The position numbers were made by a program, and so were the translations under genes. Source: Ashinkailepas kermadecensis (Eukaryota > Arthropoda > Thecostraca > Neolepadidae). From it: a DNA stretch of 64,000 bases. The stretch lies in assembly GCA_034440615.1 (NCBI GenBank), contig JAOTOM010005141.1, positions 372,001-436,000 on the forward strand. Reading direction: 5' to 3'. Below the pieces are notes generated by a model, which searched no databases, was not told the DNA's origin, and saw only the letters and a list, made by a program, of their open reading frames with translations. Shown piece after piece: positions 47,911 through 60,959 of the stretch (position 1 is its first letter; every line of letters begins with the position of its first letter).

Positions 47911-49299
47911 AATATGTTCGATCAACTGTAACTGCGAAGCGACTTTTCCGCCATCACAAAAATAAACGCTACGTGACATTAATTAGCAAGACAGATTATG
48001 CTTCGAAAGAAGTTTTGTTCTGCCCAAATTTCCGCCTCACCCTATTGCCTGACCTGAGGTCATTATTGTGTATTCTTGTCGTCTCCTCATGTGTTCATAC
48101 ATTTGTGTCACCCTGGAATATGCCTACTACGGTTTGTTCGTCCAAAATGCATCGGCATCCAAATTCCGCACTGTAATGCCAAAACTCGTCATGACATGAT
48201 TTTGACCTGTCCTGGCTCCATGACCGAGACGCGACCTCAGCACCTTGATGGCGAAGTCGGTGCGTGCGTCTGTTCCCAGTGTGACAGGCCCTCGGCTTAA
48301 ATCCGACCCGGGCCATGCTTTTCCACGGCCGGCTCTCACCCGGGGGATGGCGGTACCTGGGGAGTGCTCTGCGTGTCAGTAAATTAACACCGACGCTAAC
48401 CGATTAACGCCGAGCAGCCAACAACCGAAGCATTGCGTTCACGGACGCTGTCCTCCTTCAGACAGATCCTCCGATCCGGCGGCGCGCCCCGAGGGCACGC
48501 CCCGAGGGCACGCCCCGAGGGCACGGCCTGACCTCGTGTCACCGGAGCGGCACTCTGTTCACCGGCCAGATAAATCGGGATAGCCTCGCCGTGTGCACAA
48601 CGGGCTACGGTGGACGTGAGAGCAAGCGCGTGAGCAAGACTGGCCTCAAAAAACAGGTAAGAATAGAGCCTCTGCCGTGCATACAGCATGCGCGCATATC
48701 AGAGTCTGCTCTACAAACTTCCCGGAGTAAAGGGCCAGATATTTGAAAAGAAGACGTAGCGCACCTATTTGTTTTACGGTGTGCGCTCAATTGTCCGAAT
48801 TCGTGCCAAATTTAAAATTGATACCTTGAATTGTTTACGAATTTATCTGAGATAATCATCTCCGGACAGTGCCAGCTTGGCCTCCATCGCGCTGCGAGGG
48901 TTAATACAGAGCTGCGCAGTTATAGGTAGTTATCCCCCAGGCAATGGTACTGCGGTGTTGTGTGAGTCACAGACACCTCAGGTGAGTGCATCTTTTTTGA
49001 CTGACATACCTCAGAGTTTCAAACGGCAAATGTGATAGCCACTAAATTGCATTAGGAGGATACGTTGCCTTAGGCTCCAACCAGTAAAAACGTACACTAA
49101 TCAGTAGAGAAAGTAACATCGTCCACTACGGAAAATGCAGCATTCCACGGTCACATCACTCGTGAGCGATGAACACCCCAGATCGTCGGCCATCGAATCT
49201 CAGTAGGTTGTCGGTGCTCGAACATGCGCAGGATTGTAAATCATCAAACACTCGCGAGTTCTGCGCCATCGAACACCCGTAGGCGGTGGACGATCGAAC
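47911..49299. other. Unique-looking sequence
   Basis: A short GAGGGCACGCCCC triple repeat at 48484-48525. No gene recognised. Confidence 0.5.
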
Positions 49300-49540
49300 G
49301 TGTATTCACAGTCGCCTCGTGTCGCAATAAACTCAGTCGACTGTTTTGCTGCAGCAGTAATGTCGCGTCGCAGTTCTTGCAGTCACAGCTTTGTCGCGCA
49401 GCAATTGTGTGGCGCTGCAACAATTGCACGCGCTTCGTGCCGCACAGCAAGGTCGGCACAGAAATTGCGACTGCTGCCCGGGGCTGCTCTAATGTCGTGC
49501 CGCAGTTCTTGCGCCGGTGTCGTGTAGCAGTAATAGGCAC
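49300..49540 (+). repeat. Diverged dispersed repeat, direct copy
   Basis: GCAGCAGTAATGTCGCGTCG, CAGTCACAGCTTTGTCGCG and an internal second TAATGTCGTGCCGCAGTTCT segment. Partner of 47690-47910 in opposite orientation. Confidence 0.5.
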
Positions 49541-50004
49541 AATTATCGCTCATCCGCAAACTCCAAGGGTAACGGACACGGCATCATTTTTGCTGGAAAC
49601 AGGTGGGCCCATCAACTGCCTGTGTACATGTCTTTATGACCGGGGCCGTTACTGCACCGGTCACTTCACAGGTCACCGCAGGTGAACCCATCACCTCCAT
49701 ATGCACCACCTGCCTTTGGGACTTCACCGGCCACTATTTGTGGTCCTTCCTTTCGCACCGACCCCGTCCGACGCATCTATTTCCTCACAACGTTTGTAAC
49801 TGTCTAACCACGCAGGTCACGTTATGTCATCACGTTCTGGGTCACTGGTCACGCTACAGATAATGCAGCTGTTCTTTGACCAATGTTGAATCGTCCTATA
49901 TTATCAAACCAATTGGATCAGCTTGGATCGTCGCGGATCGCCAAAGTCTCTGAAGCGGTGCTCTGATAATTTTATGCGCAGCCGATGCGAGGTACAATGG
50001 CGAC
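49541..50004. other. Unique-looking sequence
   Basis: Nothing recognised. Confidence 0.5.
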
Positions 50005-50320
50005 CATTGCCCACACGGTCATCCATCTTTGGCGACCATTAACCATACGATCGTCCGTCTACAGCGACCATTGACCACACGGCCGTCAGCCTATGAAGAC
50101 CATTGACCATACGGCCGTCCGTCTTAGCGACCATTAACCATACGTCCGCTCGTCTATGGCGACCATTGACCACACGGCCGTCCGTCTATAGCGTCCATTG
50201 ACCACACGGCCGTCAGTCTATGGCGACCATTGACCACACGGCCGTCCGCCTATGGCGACCATTGATCACACGGCCATCCTCCTATGGCGACCATTGACCA
50301 CACGGCCGTCCGCCTATGCA
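50005..50320. repeat. About 32-bp minisatellite, 10 copies
   Basis: Unit contains GCGACCATTGACCACACGGC + CGTCCGTCTATG. Confidence 0.93.
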
Positions 50321-52514
50321 AGCACGAGCGCAGTCGGCTGCCGCGTGTTTTTGCCGTCGCTCTCCTGCAACACGAGACGCGCAGAAGAGGAACGCCCACT
50401 GAAAGCGAACACACGCGGCACGAGACGGATAACTCATCGAAATTATTAACAGACTCGGCCATTACCGGCGAGGAGTGTGCGGAACAAAGAGCCGAGGCTC
50501 GCGGCCCCGAGCGTCGGCCGCCAGCCAGCCACAATTAACGTCCGAGGTCGGGCCACCACGCCGCGGCCAGAATGCGCCGCCGTTTTCAACATTTACCGTA
50601 CAAACAAGCGGAGCGTGAGCGTGATGGTCGGCTGATGGACGATCAGCTGATAGCGGCGTTCTGGTGCGCCGGGATGAGTTGTGGCCCGGGGCGGGCGACA
50701 AAGAGCCTCTCGCCGTCACACAACACGGCGATTGTGCACACCTGATGAGCGCAGCGAAAAGCGAATGCAGGACAAATTGCCGTGCCCCCGTATTTGCCGA
50801 CACTTTGTGTTCGCTTCTCTGAGGGACGACAAGACAACTGCTCGTTCGGTTAGTTGTGGCCTAGGATCACGCATCGGAAGACTTCAGCACACGGTAAATA
50901 TATACCGGCTTTGAGGGAAGACAGTAGGCAATAGTTACATCTTCTTTTCATAGGGGTGGATCCAGGGGGTAAAGGGGCCATGTTCCTCCCACGCCCCAAG
51001 AGGTCGATACGTTGGACTGAAATGGCATCTTCTATAAAACTAAGAACATTTCATTAGATAAATACTGTCTTAATGAGACCCGACAAATGAAAGCTGTCCA
51101 AATCTGATGTAGTTTTCGAAATCGAAGATGTTTGGTTTTACTTGCCCCACCCCAAAGTCAGGCTTCTCGATCCGTTTTTGTCTTCTTCTCGGCCCAGATT
51201 CACTTTTCATTGCAACACAGTAAGATATTTCTGAACTTCCGCTGACCACCGACTTTCACGAAGTTCACAGCCACATCGATGACACTCAGGGCCCTGCTGA
51301 TGTAGTGGGAGCGGGGGAGGAAGCGACGGGGTGATGAGGGTCGTCAGCGATCCTCAGAGAGTCAGCAGATCATCACGCACACCGCGTTTCTCAGCGGGAA
51401 AATCCACCACAACAATGTTCCGACTGTTTTTCATTGTATACACCGACGCCTGAAATGGGATACAACATGAGTGGGCGACGGGCTGTCATATTTCCCCCAC
51501 TCCAGTTACAAACACGTCTACTGGAACATTGCAGCCGACCTAGTAGCCAGGCGCTGATGTCAGCTGCTCCCTCCGTCTGGACAATAACTCAACGCGGGCA
51601 GGTCAGGGTGTACTGCGCACGTCGGAAGAGGCACGCGCTCCAACGACTAGCAAATAATTGGTAATGGCCGGGCCCGACCAACGAGGCATAACGAATGCCG
51701 GCGGTCTGGGTAATCATCGCCGTAATTAATTCCAGCAGTTCCGGTAGCCGGCCAGCAGCAGGTGAGGCCAGTTGTCGCTATGTAAATGAAGACGAGCCTG
51801 CTCTATTGCCGACGATGTGGTGGCCTTTAGCCTGGCCAGATGAGGTCAGTTGTCGCTATGTAAATGAAGACGAGCCTGTTCTATTGCCGACGATGTGGTG
51901 GCCCTTTGAAGCACGCCAGCATGCTGCAGGGATACACCCACGAACACCCACGACCAGTAACGCACCAAGGTATCCGGAAAACTGACGGCCTTGGAGCTAT
52001 CAGTAGAGTATTTCTCGGTCAAGACTCGGACAATGTATTTTGGGGAATAGTATGCCCCCGACTCCTCCTTTCGGTCCGCCAATAGACAACGGCACTCGGT
52101 TTCGCCGGCATCTATACTGGCACGGTTGGAGGCTTCGAACATCCTGATAAGCTCCTGATAAACTACTGACCAAGCTGCTGATCGGCTACTGCAAGCTGAT
52201 AATCTCCTGAGATCACAGATGCAGATCACACATGAGGAACAAAAACAATGCGTAATTGAGGTCTTGCCCTTTTCACCAAGCAGTTCGGTTTGTGTTTGAT
52301 GTTATTTTTCTATGTATATCTTGAGTGTGATACACGGTACAGCGATCCAATATCTGAGCCCATAATTCAGGCCAAACAAAAACTATCGCTTCTCTCCTAA
52401 TCACTGTCAGTTATCACCGCCCAGACATAATTTGCTTTGTAGAAAAAGTACGGCCCAAGGTTAAGCTAGCTAGGGTTGGCTTGATGTTCGGCCTCCTCGG
52501 TCGGGAGCACATCA
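50321..52514. other. Mixed sequence with a short direct duplication
   Basis: 51763-51830 and 51840-51905 are near-identical (GTTGTCGCTATGTAAATGAA and GACGAGCCTG...TATTGCCGACGATGTGGTGG). No gene recognised. Confidence 0.5.
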
Positions 52515-53160
52515 GGGGCCCGCCGCTGGCTGGGGACACACCAGGGGCACCAGCATTTGACCGCCGCTGGCTGGGGACACACCAGGGGCACCAGCATCTG
52601 ACAGCCGCTGGCTGGGGACACACCAGGGGCACCAGCATCTGACAGCCGCTGGCTGGGGACACACCAGGGGCACCAGCTTCTGACTGCCGCTGGCTAGGGA
52701 CACACCAGGGGCACCAACTTCTGACAGCCGCTGGCTAGGGACACACCAGGGGCACCAGCATCTGACAGCCGCTGGCTGGGGACACACCAGGGGCACCAAC
52801 TTCTGACCGCCGCTGGCTGGGAACACACCAGGGGCACCAGCATCTGACAGCCGCTGGCTGGGGACACACCAGGGGCACCAGCATCTGACCGCCGCTGGCT
52901 GGGGACACACCAGGGGCACCAGCATCTGACAGCCGCTGGCTGGGGACACACCAGGGGCACCAGCTTCTGACAGCCGCTGGCTGGGGACACACCAGGGGCA
53001 CCAGCATCTGACAGCCGCTGGCTAGGGACACACCAGGGGCACCAGCATCTGACAGCCGCTGGCTGGGGACACACCACCATTAAGCCTTAACGGGACCAGT
53101 TCGACAGCCGCTGGCTAGGGACACACCAGGGGCACCAACTTCTGACAGCCGCTGGCTGGG
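52515..53160. repeat. 41-bp minisatellite, about 15-16 copies
   Basis: Unit GGCTGGGGACACACCAGGGG + CACCAGCATCTGACAGCCGCT. The last two units are split by a short unrelated insert at 53075-53103. Confidence 0.95.
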
Positions 53161-53167
53161 AGCGGAG

Positions 53168-53375
53168 TCATGTGTCAGGATGTCATGGTATCAGGATGTC
53201 ATGATGTCAGAATGGCAGGATGTCATGTTGTCAGAATGTCAGCATGTCAGGATGTCAGAACGTCAGGATAACATGGTGTCAAAACGTCAGGGTGTCAGAG
53301 TGTCAAGATGTCATTGTGTCAGAAAGCCAAGATGTCATAATGTCAGAATGTCAGGATATCATGGTGTCAGTGTGA
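53168..53375. repeat. ATGTCAG short-period repeat
   Basis: Imperfect 8-10-bp units of (A/G)TGTCAGGATGTCAG. Confidence 0.9.
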
Positions 53376-54939
53376 GCGTGAAAGGACTGAAGTAGCTACG
53401 AGCCGACTGACGAGCCTCCATAAAGGCCATGGACGTGTTATTTGTCTCACTGAGGGTGCGGTTTGTCGGCAATATCTGAGTCAACTTGATCCACTAGTGG
53501 CATGCTCACAGCTAATATTACGGTCTAATCTGGGCTGATAGAATGTTCACCCACGCGTCATGCGGCTTCTGCTAAAATGCCAATATCAGCCACACACGTA
53601 GTTTGATATAAAATACTAGCCCGTATGCAGCCATAACACTCGACTCATCCGACTATTAGTGACCCAAACGCATCCGAGTATTACTGGAACACTAGCAGCA
53701 GAAGAGAAGACGAACGATGGATCGCTCGTCTAGCTTCGTCAGCTGAGTATGTTCTAGCCACACTGACGTCGGTGGCCCACAATCCGGCGGATCCCTTAAC
53801 CCGATTCGATTCCGGAACCTCCTGAAACAGACGTGAGCGGAATGACGCAAGAGACTGGTCAGACAGTAAGTCCCCAAGTGCAGGTGTGGTGTTGCTATGG
53901 ATCCAGTCTCGGGACAAGACAGGCATCACACTCGCAGTCTTGGGGTACGCTATGGACCACAACCAGTATCCCACAACAGATCATGAACATCACCTATTAT
54001 CGAAAGGTGTACCATGGATTACAAATAACGTGAGTGTTGATGCTGCTCGGTGTTAATGTGTCTCCTACTTCATGTACGACCTGTAATTGAAGTGACAACC
54101 CCCTCTAATTTTAACAGTGTTGATGGATAAGTGTGACAGCAGTTGGAGCTGGCGTGACATTGATTGTAATCGGCCAAGCTACGGGAATCACTCGTTATCC
54201 CAGTGACAGCACACACATTCCACCAGGTATAAGGCTATGGACATCCCTCGTTATCCAAGTAACATCACACGCATTCCCACAGGTAAGGCTATGCCCCACA
54301 CCTCACGCTATCGGGAGGCGAGGGACCCCCACCCAGGTGCCACGGCAGATGCGCACCCCACACATGGGTCGGGGTAGGGTCATGGGGTCAGACTCATGGT
54401 CTTGGCGTCGATGCCAGATCAGTGGGAAACTTCCGCCCCATGGATAGGCACGGGTCGGCGGGAGACTCGTGACCCACGGTCTTATTAGGTCAGCGGGAGG
54501 CTCCCTGCTGGGGGGGAGGGGAGAGGGGCGGTTGGTTGGGAGGTCTGGCGCCCAGGGTAGCTTCGGTGTCTTTTCATAGCCCCCCCCCCCCCCAAGGCCG
54601 GGCAGATACCCGAACACAGATCCCCACTACGCCGGCGGTCCACACATCCGGTGCGGACTATTCTAGATTCGCACACGTGTTCGTCCAGATCGTGCAGAGG
54701 CGCGTGGGAATCTTCCAGTTCGGGCAGATTAGCCCAACATTACGTCAACCGCGGCTCGGCTGGACCACGTGGAGCACGGGGGCCTCCCACCTGGCGCCAT
54801 CTGCACCAGCTGCCCAGTTTTCTTCTCGCCGCCTCTCCCTAAAAAGAAGCCAGATCGTAACGCTTAATCGACACGAGGCGGCGCGATCAAGCAATCAAGC
54901 CCCTGCCGACTGGCACCTGCACCCGCGCCACGCCATCAC
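53376..54939. other. Unique-looking sequence with a doubtful pol-like fragment
   Basis: A plus-strand frame from about 53636 to 54053 is broken once by TGA at about 53824. Before the stop it reads VAHNPADPLTRF, faintly like the NPADL.TR motif of Pao/Gypsy-type pol proteins. All three frames there are unusually open, so coding origin is unproven. G/C runs lie at 54508-54594. Confidence 0.3.
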
Positions 54940-55205
54940 CTGCCGGCTCCAGGCTGGCTGTCCACCTGGCCCCCGAACCATTACACCGCCGGGCTGGCTG
55001 TACACCTGGCCCCCGAACACCACATCGCTGGCTACCGTCAGCCGGGCTGGCTATCCACCTGACCCCCGAGCCATCACACCGCCGGCCCGGCTGCACACCT
55101 GACCCCCGAACCATCACATCGCTGGCTACCGTCCGCCGGCCCGGCTGTACACCTGGCCCCCGAACCATCACACCGCCGACTACCGACCGCCGGCCCGGCC
55201 CGGTG
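54940..55205. repeat. About 40-60-bp imperfect repeat
   Basis: Units with GGCTGTACACCTGGCCCCCG + AACCATCACA. Confidence 0.85.
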
Positions 55206-55387
55206 GTCGGCTCCTTTTTGTCCGGCGGCCCGTCGGCCGGCCGGGGACGCACCAGTGGCGCAAAAACGACCCATCATTCACCGCCCGGTGCGCATTCCAG
55301 CGCAGCGCGCAGCGCAGCGCTCCACGCCGCGGCGTCAACTTTCAAGGGTGGCCGCCGATTCGCCGGTCGCTTTCCCGTCGCCTACAC

Positions 55388-55770
55388 CTCTTGGTCCAAC
55401 TTGGTCCAGCTGGACCCTGTTCGGCTCTGCTTGGCCCTGCTCGACCCAGTTCGGGCCTTATCGGCCCGATTTGGCTCAGCCGAACCCTACTCTGCTCAGC
55501 TCGACCCAGCTCGGATTCATTACCCCGCCGGCTGCCAGATTCAGGCCAGACCCTGCTCAGGTCTGCTTGACCCTGCTGGACCTCAGCTCGGCCCTGCTCG
55601 ACTCAGCTTGGCCCTGCTCGAATCAGCTCAGCCCTGCTCGACTCAGCTTGGCCCTGCTCGACTCAGCTTGGCCCTGCTCGGCCTCGCTCGGCCTCGCTCG
55701 GCCCAGCTCGTCATTGCTCGGCACAGCTCGTCCCAGTTCGTCCCTGCTCGGCCCAGTTCGTCCTCTGCTG
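55388..55770. repeat. GCTCGGCCCTGCTCGACTCA-type repeat
   Basis: Five-base and ten-base periodicity around (G/A)CTCGNCC, imperfect. Confidence 0.85.
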
Positions 55771-55879
55771 GACGCATCCCGACCCTGGTCGGCAGGTCCC
55801 GCGCTGCTGCTGGTTGTTACTGATCGCCTATCAACACGTCAGGCCAGGTCGGACCGGTATTGCCATTCTCACGCCTGCA

Positions 55880-56070
55880 GCGTTTCCTCCACAGCATGCA
55901 CGTTATCTGGAGTGTTTCCTCCGCAACATACACGTCATATGAGGTGTTTCCTCCGCGGCATACACGTTATCTGCTATTTCCTCCGCGGCATACACGTTAT
56001 CTGCTGTGTTTCCACCGCGCTATGCACGTTATCTGCTGTGTTTCTTTCGCGGTATACATGTCATCTGTGG
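55880..56070. repeat. About 30-bp minisatellite, 6-7 copies
   Basis: Unit TTTCCTCCGCGGCATACACG + TTATCTGCTG. Confidence 0.93.
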
Positions 56071-56679
56071 CGTAAAGATAAGTGTAGGGAAGCGGAAGCA
56101 TCTAGGAATTTTTTCCCTTTCTCACACATGCTTGCTGCAAGAAGTTGCAGATATGTGTGATACTCCCTGTCTTTCTTTTGCGGTCTTTAGTCACCGGCGA
56201 AAATAATAAACACATTTGTTGTCCCGCGAGCGATGGATCTTAGAAAAGTCCGGGAGCCCATCAGTGATAGAAACTAACTGATCCGCTGGCACAATGGAAT
56301 CATGTCGGCTCTACACAATCGGTCAAAATCAGTCTGACACGACTATCTTGCAGCCTGCACAAACACATCAACGCGAATCCTTTTAGTGGATCAAAGTCCT
56401 CTGCCGGACAGCCCGAACGAAAACAATGCTGAAAGGCTGCTCGCGGCCCGTGGCCCCACAATAGGATGGCGGCCGGTGGCGGTGGTGAAGCCGGTGGAGG
56501 CGGTGGAGGTGATGACGGTGGAGGAGGTGGAGGAGGTGGCGGCGGTGGCAGGGCCAGGGGACACTCTGGTACCGACCCACCAACAAGACGCCTCCCATTA
56601 ACAGGTCACAACTAACCACGCTAGCAGGTAACAACTAGCTACAGCAGCAGGTTCACAAATTAGTTGCGGCAGATGTTCA
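56071..56679. other. Unique-looking sequence with a GGT/GGA run
   Basis: Purine-rich triplet run at 56470-56560. Nothing else recognised. Confidence 0.5.
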
Positions 56680-57510
56680 CATGCCGAGCCCAGTGACAGG
56701 TCACACGCCAAGGGCATACATAGGGGCGGTGACAGCGGGTGAGGGTTGCCGCCCCAGTGGCAGGTCACATTCCAAGGGCAGAACTCGGGGCGGTGACAGC
56801 GGGTGAGGGTTGCCGCCCCAGTGGTAGGTCACATTCCAAGGGCAGAACTCGGGGCGGTGATAGCGGGTGAGGGTTGCCACCCCAGTGGCAGGTCACATTC
56901 CAAGGGCAAAACTCGGGGCGGTGACAGCGGGTGAGGGTTGCCGCCCCAGTGGTAGGTCACATTCCAAGGGCAGAACTCGGGGCGGTGACAGCGGGTGAGG
57001 GTTGCCGCCCCAGTGGCAGGTCACATTCCAAGGGCAGAACTCGGGGCGGTGACAGCGGGTGAGGGTTGCCACCCCAGTGGCAGGTCACATTCCAAGGGCA
57101 GAACTCGGGGCGGTGACAGTGGGTGAGGGTTGCCGCCCCAGTGGCAGGTCACACGCCAAGGACAGCACTCGAGGGCGGTGACAGCGGGTGAGGGTTGCCG
57201 CCCCAGTGGCAGGTCACACGCCAAGGGCAGAACTCGGGGCGGTGACAACGGGTGAAGGTTGCCACCCCAGTGGCAGGTCACATTCCAAGGGCAGAACTCG
57301 GGGCGGTGACAGCGGGTGAGGGTTGCCGCCCCAGTGGCAGGTCACATTCCAAGGGCAGAACTCGGGGCGGTGACAGCGGGTGAGGGTTGCCGCCCCAGTG
57401 GCAGGTCACATTCCAAGGGCAGAACTCGGGGCGGTGACAGCGGGTGAGGGTTGCCGCCCCAGTGGCAGATCACACGCCAAGGACAGCACTCGAGGGCGGT
57501 AGGAGCAGGT
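56680..57510. repeat. 64-bp minisatellite, 13 copies
   Basis: Unit contains GGCGGTGACAGCGGGTGAGG and GTTGCCGCCCCAGTGGCAGG, then TCACATTCCAAGGGCAGAACTC. The last copy has a truncated join to the next array. Confidence 0.97.
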
Positions 57511-57532
57511 CGGGGATGCAATCGGCGCCGGC

Positions 57533-58062
57533 ATGATGACTCGGGTGACAGTGTGGTGACGGAGTGGAGGGTGACAGTGTGGTGACGGAGTGGAGGGTGA
57601 CAGTGTGGTGACGGAGTGGAGGGTGACAGTGTGGTGACGGAGTGGAGGGTGACAGTGTGGTGACGGAGTGGAGGGTGACAGTGTGGTGACGGGTCGTGCC
57701 GCGAGGCGTGGTATCCGACACATGATGACTCGGGTGACAGTGTGGTGACGGAGTGGAGGGTGACAGTGTGGTGACGGGTCGTGCCGCGAGGCGTGGTATC
57801 CGACACATGATGACTCGGGTGACAGTGTGGTGACGGAGTGGAGGGTGACAGTGTGGTGACGAGTCGTGCCGCGAGGCGTGGTATCCGACACATGATGACT
57901 CGGGTGACAGTGTGGTGACGGAGTGGAGGGTGACAGTGTGGTGACGGGTCGTGCCGCGAGGCGTGGTATCCGACACATGATGACTCGGGTGACAGTGTGG
58001 TGACGGAGTGGAGGGTGACAGTGTGGTGACGGGTCGTGCCGCGAGGCGTGGTATCCGACACG
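57533..58062. repeat. 26-bp array within a composite about 90-bp repeat
   Basis: Left part: six 26-mers GGAGTGGAGGGTGACAGTGT + GGTGAC. Right part: four larger units that each join this 26-mer to GTCGTGCCGCGAGGCGTGGT and ATCCGACACATGATGACTCGG. Confidence 0.95.
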
Positions 58063-58434
58063 ACGGCTCAGATCACATCTGGAGAGTCATCGACGCCGAC
58101 GTGCCTCGGTAAGCGCGCCAGCACGAGCGCGGCTTTGTCCGCCCGACCGAAAAATAGTGTCGTCGAGTCACGCGCCGGGAACGTCCGGAGGGGTGGGGGG
58201 GGGGGTGCTCGCGACCAGGGACAACCAGCACCCAGCCGCTCGGCAGAGTTGTGCGGAAGACGCAGCTCCAGTCGGCACCGGCGGAAGAGGCAGCTCCAGT
58301 CGGCACCGGCGAGACATGCTCGCGGCGAGCAGCCGACGCCAACTGCCGGCGGCCAACATCACCAGACTGGAGGTGTCACACTGGGTCGTCTTGTCGTATG
58401 GGTTGGCATCACCGATGGCGGTCGCAAGGACAGG

Positions 58435-58590
58435 TGGAGATGAGGGAGGGGCAGAGCGGCGCTCGGAGATGAGGGAGGGGCAGAGCGGCGCTCGGAGATG
58501 AGGGAGGGGCAGAGCGGCGCTCGGAGATGAGGGAGGGGCAGAGCGGCGCTCGGAGCTGAGGGAGGGGCAGAGCGGCGCTCGGAGCTGAGG
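58435..58590. repeat. 29-bp minisatellite, 5-6 copies
   Basis: Unit GAGATGAGGGAGGGGCAGAG + CGGCGCTCG. Confidence 0.95.
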
Positions 58591-59599
58591 TGGCACCGTC
58601 GCGCGGCAAAAACACCCGACTCGACTTCTGCATTAGAAGCGCCGGTGGTCGCCACCGCAAGCGGAACGGAGCAGTCCGCTCTGGGTTAGAGCAATCGCGT
58701 CAACTAGCACCCGCTCTCTGCCACTCCACTGAATGGCAGCACAGAAATCGAAGAAATTAGGCTGGAGCAGTTTTTATATGAAGAATGCTTCAGCCGAAGC
58801 AAAAGCATGGTGAAAGCCAGTTAGAATTTGAGAACTGAACAGAAAACGGCATGACAGTACACCGCAATAAGTATGACGCCATTATCCTGTCATGTCTGTT
58901 CCATATTCGAATTACTCGAACATCATCAGTGATACATTTCAAGTGGTACAACACGTGTGCTGGAAGGCCCCGCAGTGAGACATTCTAAGCTGGTAGATCC
59001 CTCGGTGAGGCATGTCAAACAGTGTAGCAGGTGTGCTGTTAGGTCCCTCAACACGCCGTGATGCCCTGCCATGGAAGGAATTTTCATTCTGTTCTTAGAT
59101 CAATTTCACCAATCAGAAACAGACGTGCGAGTGCATAGACTGAGTCCAGCCACGGCGCACAGGATCCAGTTGAGATAAACCGAGCCACACAATGTCAGTA
59201 CAATAAGTGGCAGCGCTCTTGACTGACACCCCTCTATCCTGATATTTACCCGGCCGATCATGACACCGACACGTTCCCCTGCCAGTTGCTACACCGACAT
59301 GTTCCCTACCAGTGCCTACATCGACATGTTCTCTGTCAGTTCCTAATTTAATTTTGCAGGCAATATGTAACCTGCATGTTGAGCTAATATGCTTAGCAAA
59401 TCTTATCACCTGGGCAGGATAAATTAAGGTACAAAAGTTGATTTACCGAAGTGTCGCGTTCCTCCCTAAGTTCTAAATTGGCTCGTGCAATAATGCATCA
59501 TACTACAATATCGAATGTTTCATCAGATTTCACCAGAAGTGCTCCCCTACATGAGCCGACCATGCAGCCTTCACACGCGCAGCGCACACCAACTGTGTC
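58591..59599. other. Unique-looking sequence with a small repeat
   Basis: 59262-59345 has three CACCGACATGTTCCCTGCCA-type units. No gene recognised. Confidence 0.5.
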
Positions 59600-59712
59600 G
59601 CGGTGCTCACGATCAACCCCGCACTGTGTCGCGGTGATCACGATGACCCCGCACTGTGTCGCGGTGATCACGATCAACCCCGCACTGTGTCGCGGTGATC
59701 ACGATCACCTCG
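59600..59712. repeat. 30-bp minisatellite, 4 copies
   Basis: Unit CACTGTGTCGCGGTGATCAC + GATCAACCCCG. Confidence 0.93.
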
Positions 59713-60959
59713 GCACGCCGTTTTTACCGCCGGCCCGCGGACCACCTGACCTACAGGCGCCTCATCATCGGCGGCCGCCCGCCACGGCCAGACAATATCC
59801 AGCCTGGGCTGCATCAGCTCAGCCCCCACTCCCACGGTGGAGTTCGGTGTCGCTAAAGACCGTGTTGTCGTCCTTCAACCTCACCACAAAGGCAGAGGTG
59901 CCACGTGAGTGGGAGCGGGCACGCACGTACGTGGGACCGAGGGCTGCCGTGTTGTTGCGTTCTGGCCGAAGACATGGCAAATATGAAGGCTCGATGAAAA
60001 AGAATCAGCTGCGTCTGTCCTACCTCGATAGCATGCATGGAAGGAGAAAGTGAGGTCAAAATAGTGACAACAGTCGTGACAGCATAGTATGTGCTCAGGA
60101 AGGAGCGGATGCGTTAGGATGAAAACTTCCGATGCATACTGGGCGGTCTCAATGCTAAGTAATTTAATGCTGTTTGAGATAGAACACCAATCGTGGCATT
60201 TGGCGGCTCGTTGACTCTCTAATTGCTCCAGCCCTAAAGGAATTAGCATCGAGGCATAATTTCTGTCTCACCTAATTTATGGTAATACAATGCTATGATT
60301 GAAGTGTCCGTAGCTAATTGGATCGTTTGCATATCATTGGGGGAATCGGAAGAGAAATGCGAAGTTAAGTAGATCAGCTAAACAGATGGGGTTTGTGGTG
60401 GCCGAGGCGTTTGTGATGTCCTCGGACCAACGTTTCACTACCGCCACATGTGAAATGTGATTAAATCAGGGTTGGATTAAGCTAGAACTCGAACCGTTTC
60501 GCCATCACCACATTCCTAACTGGGATGTGGTGCAAATTTCTCTTTGAGTTAGGTTAGTTATTTTCACGCAGTTGGTCGTGCAGATGCCCTTGCAATGCAA
60601 AACACGCAATGTTGCAGCAAAAAACCTCCGTCGGTTACCGAGCGCGACACTCCGCATCAGATATCACTGCAATTGTGCACTTTTGGGAAAGCCAGATGGA
60701 CCGATTCTGCGGAACAGCGCCCGATCAGAGTATCCACAGCTGGGCAAATCTAACTTCGACGAAACTTGCGGTGAATAAGCTGTCATACCGCACTCTTCCA
60801 CCCACATGAAAGCATGCGCAAGATGTAAGCGACCGTGCAAAATCACGGACGCGGAACACGCCTCCGTCCAAATACGGCGCACAAGTGCCGCGCCGGCCCG
60901 CCACGTCTGGAGAGGAGCGTGTGCGACAAGGATCGGGCTGGGCCCGCCTCACCAGCCCG
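59713..60959. other. Unique-looking sequence
   Basis: No gene recognised. A minus-strand frame near 59900 (FVVRLKDDNTVFSDTEL) looked exon-like but has no acceptable splice sites. Confidence 0.45.

Noticed and set aside
47328..48176. 282-codon plus-strand frame
   Set aside because: TTG start, crosses a CpG block and a dispersed repeat, no domain content.
59820..59930. Minus-strand exon-like frame FVVRLKDDNTVFSDTEL, considered for the missing PDZ1 start
   Set aside because: No matching acceptor or donor and no G-G carboxylate loop.
60400..60520. tRNA B-box-like GGTTCGAGTTC on the minus strand
   Set aside because: No A-box at the right distance.
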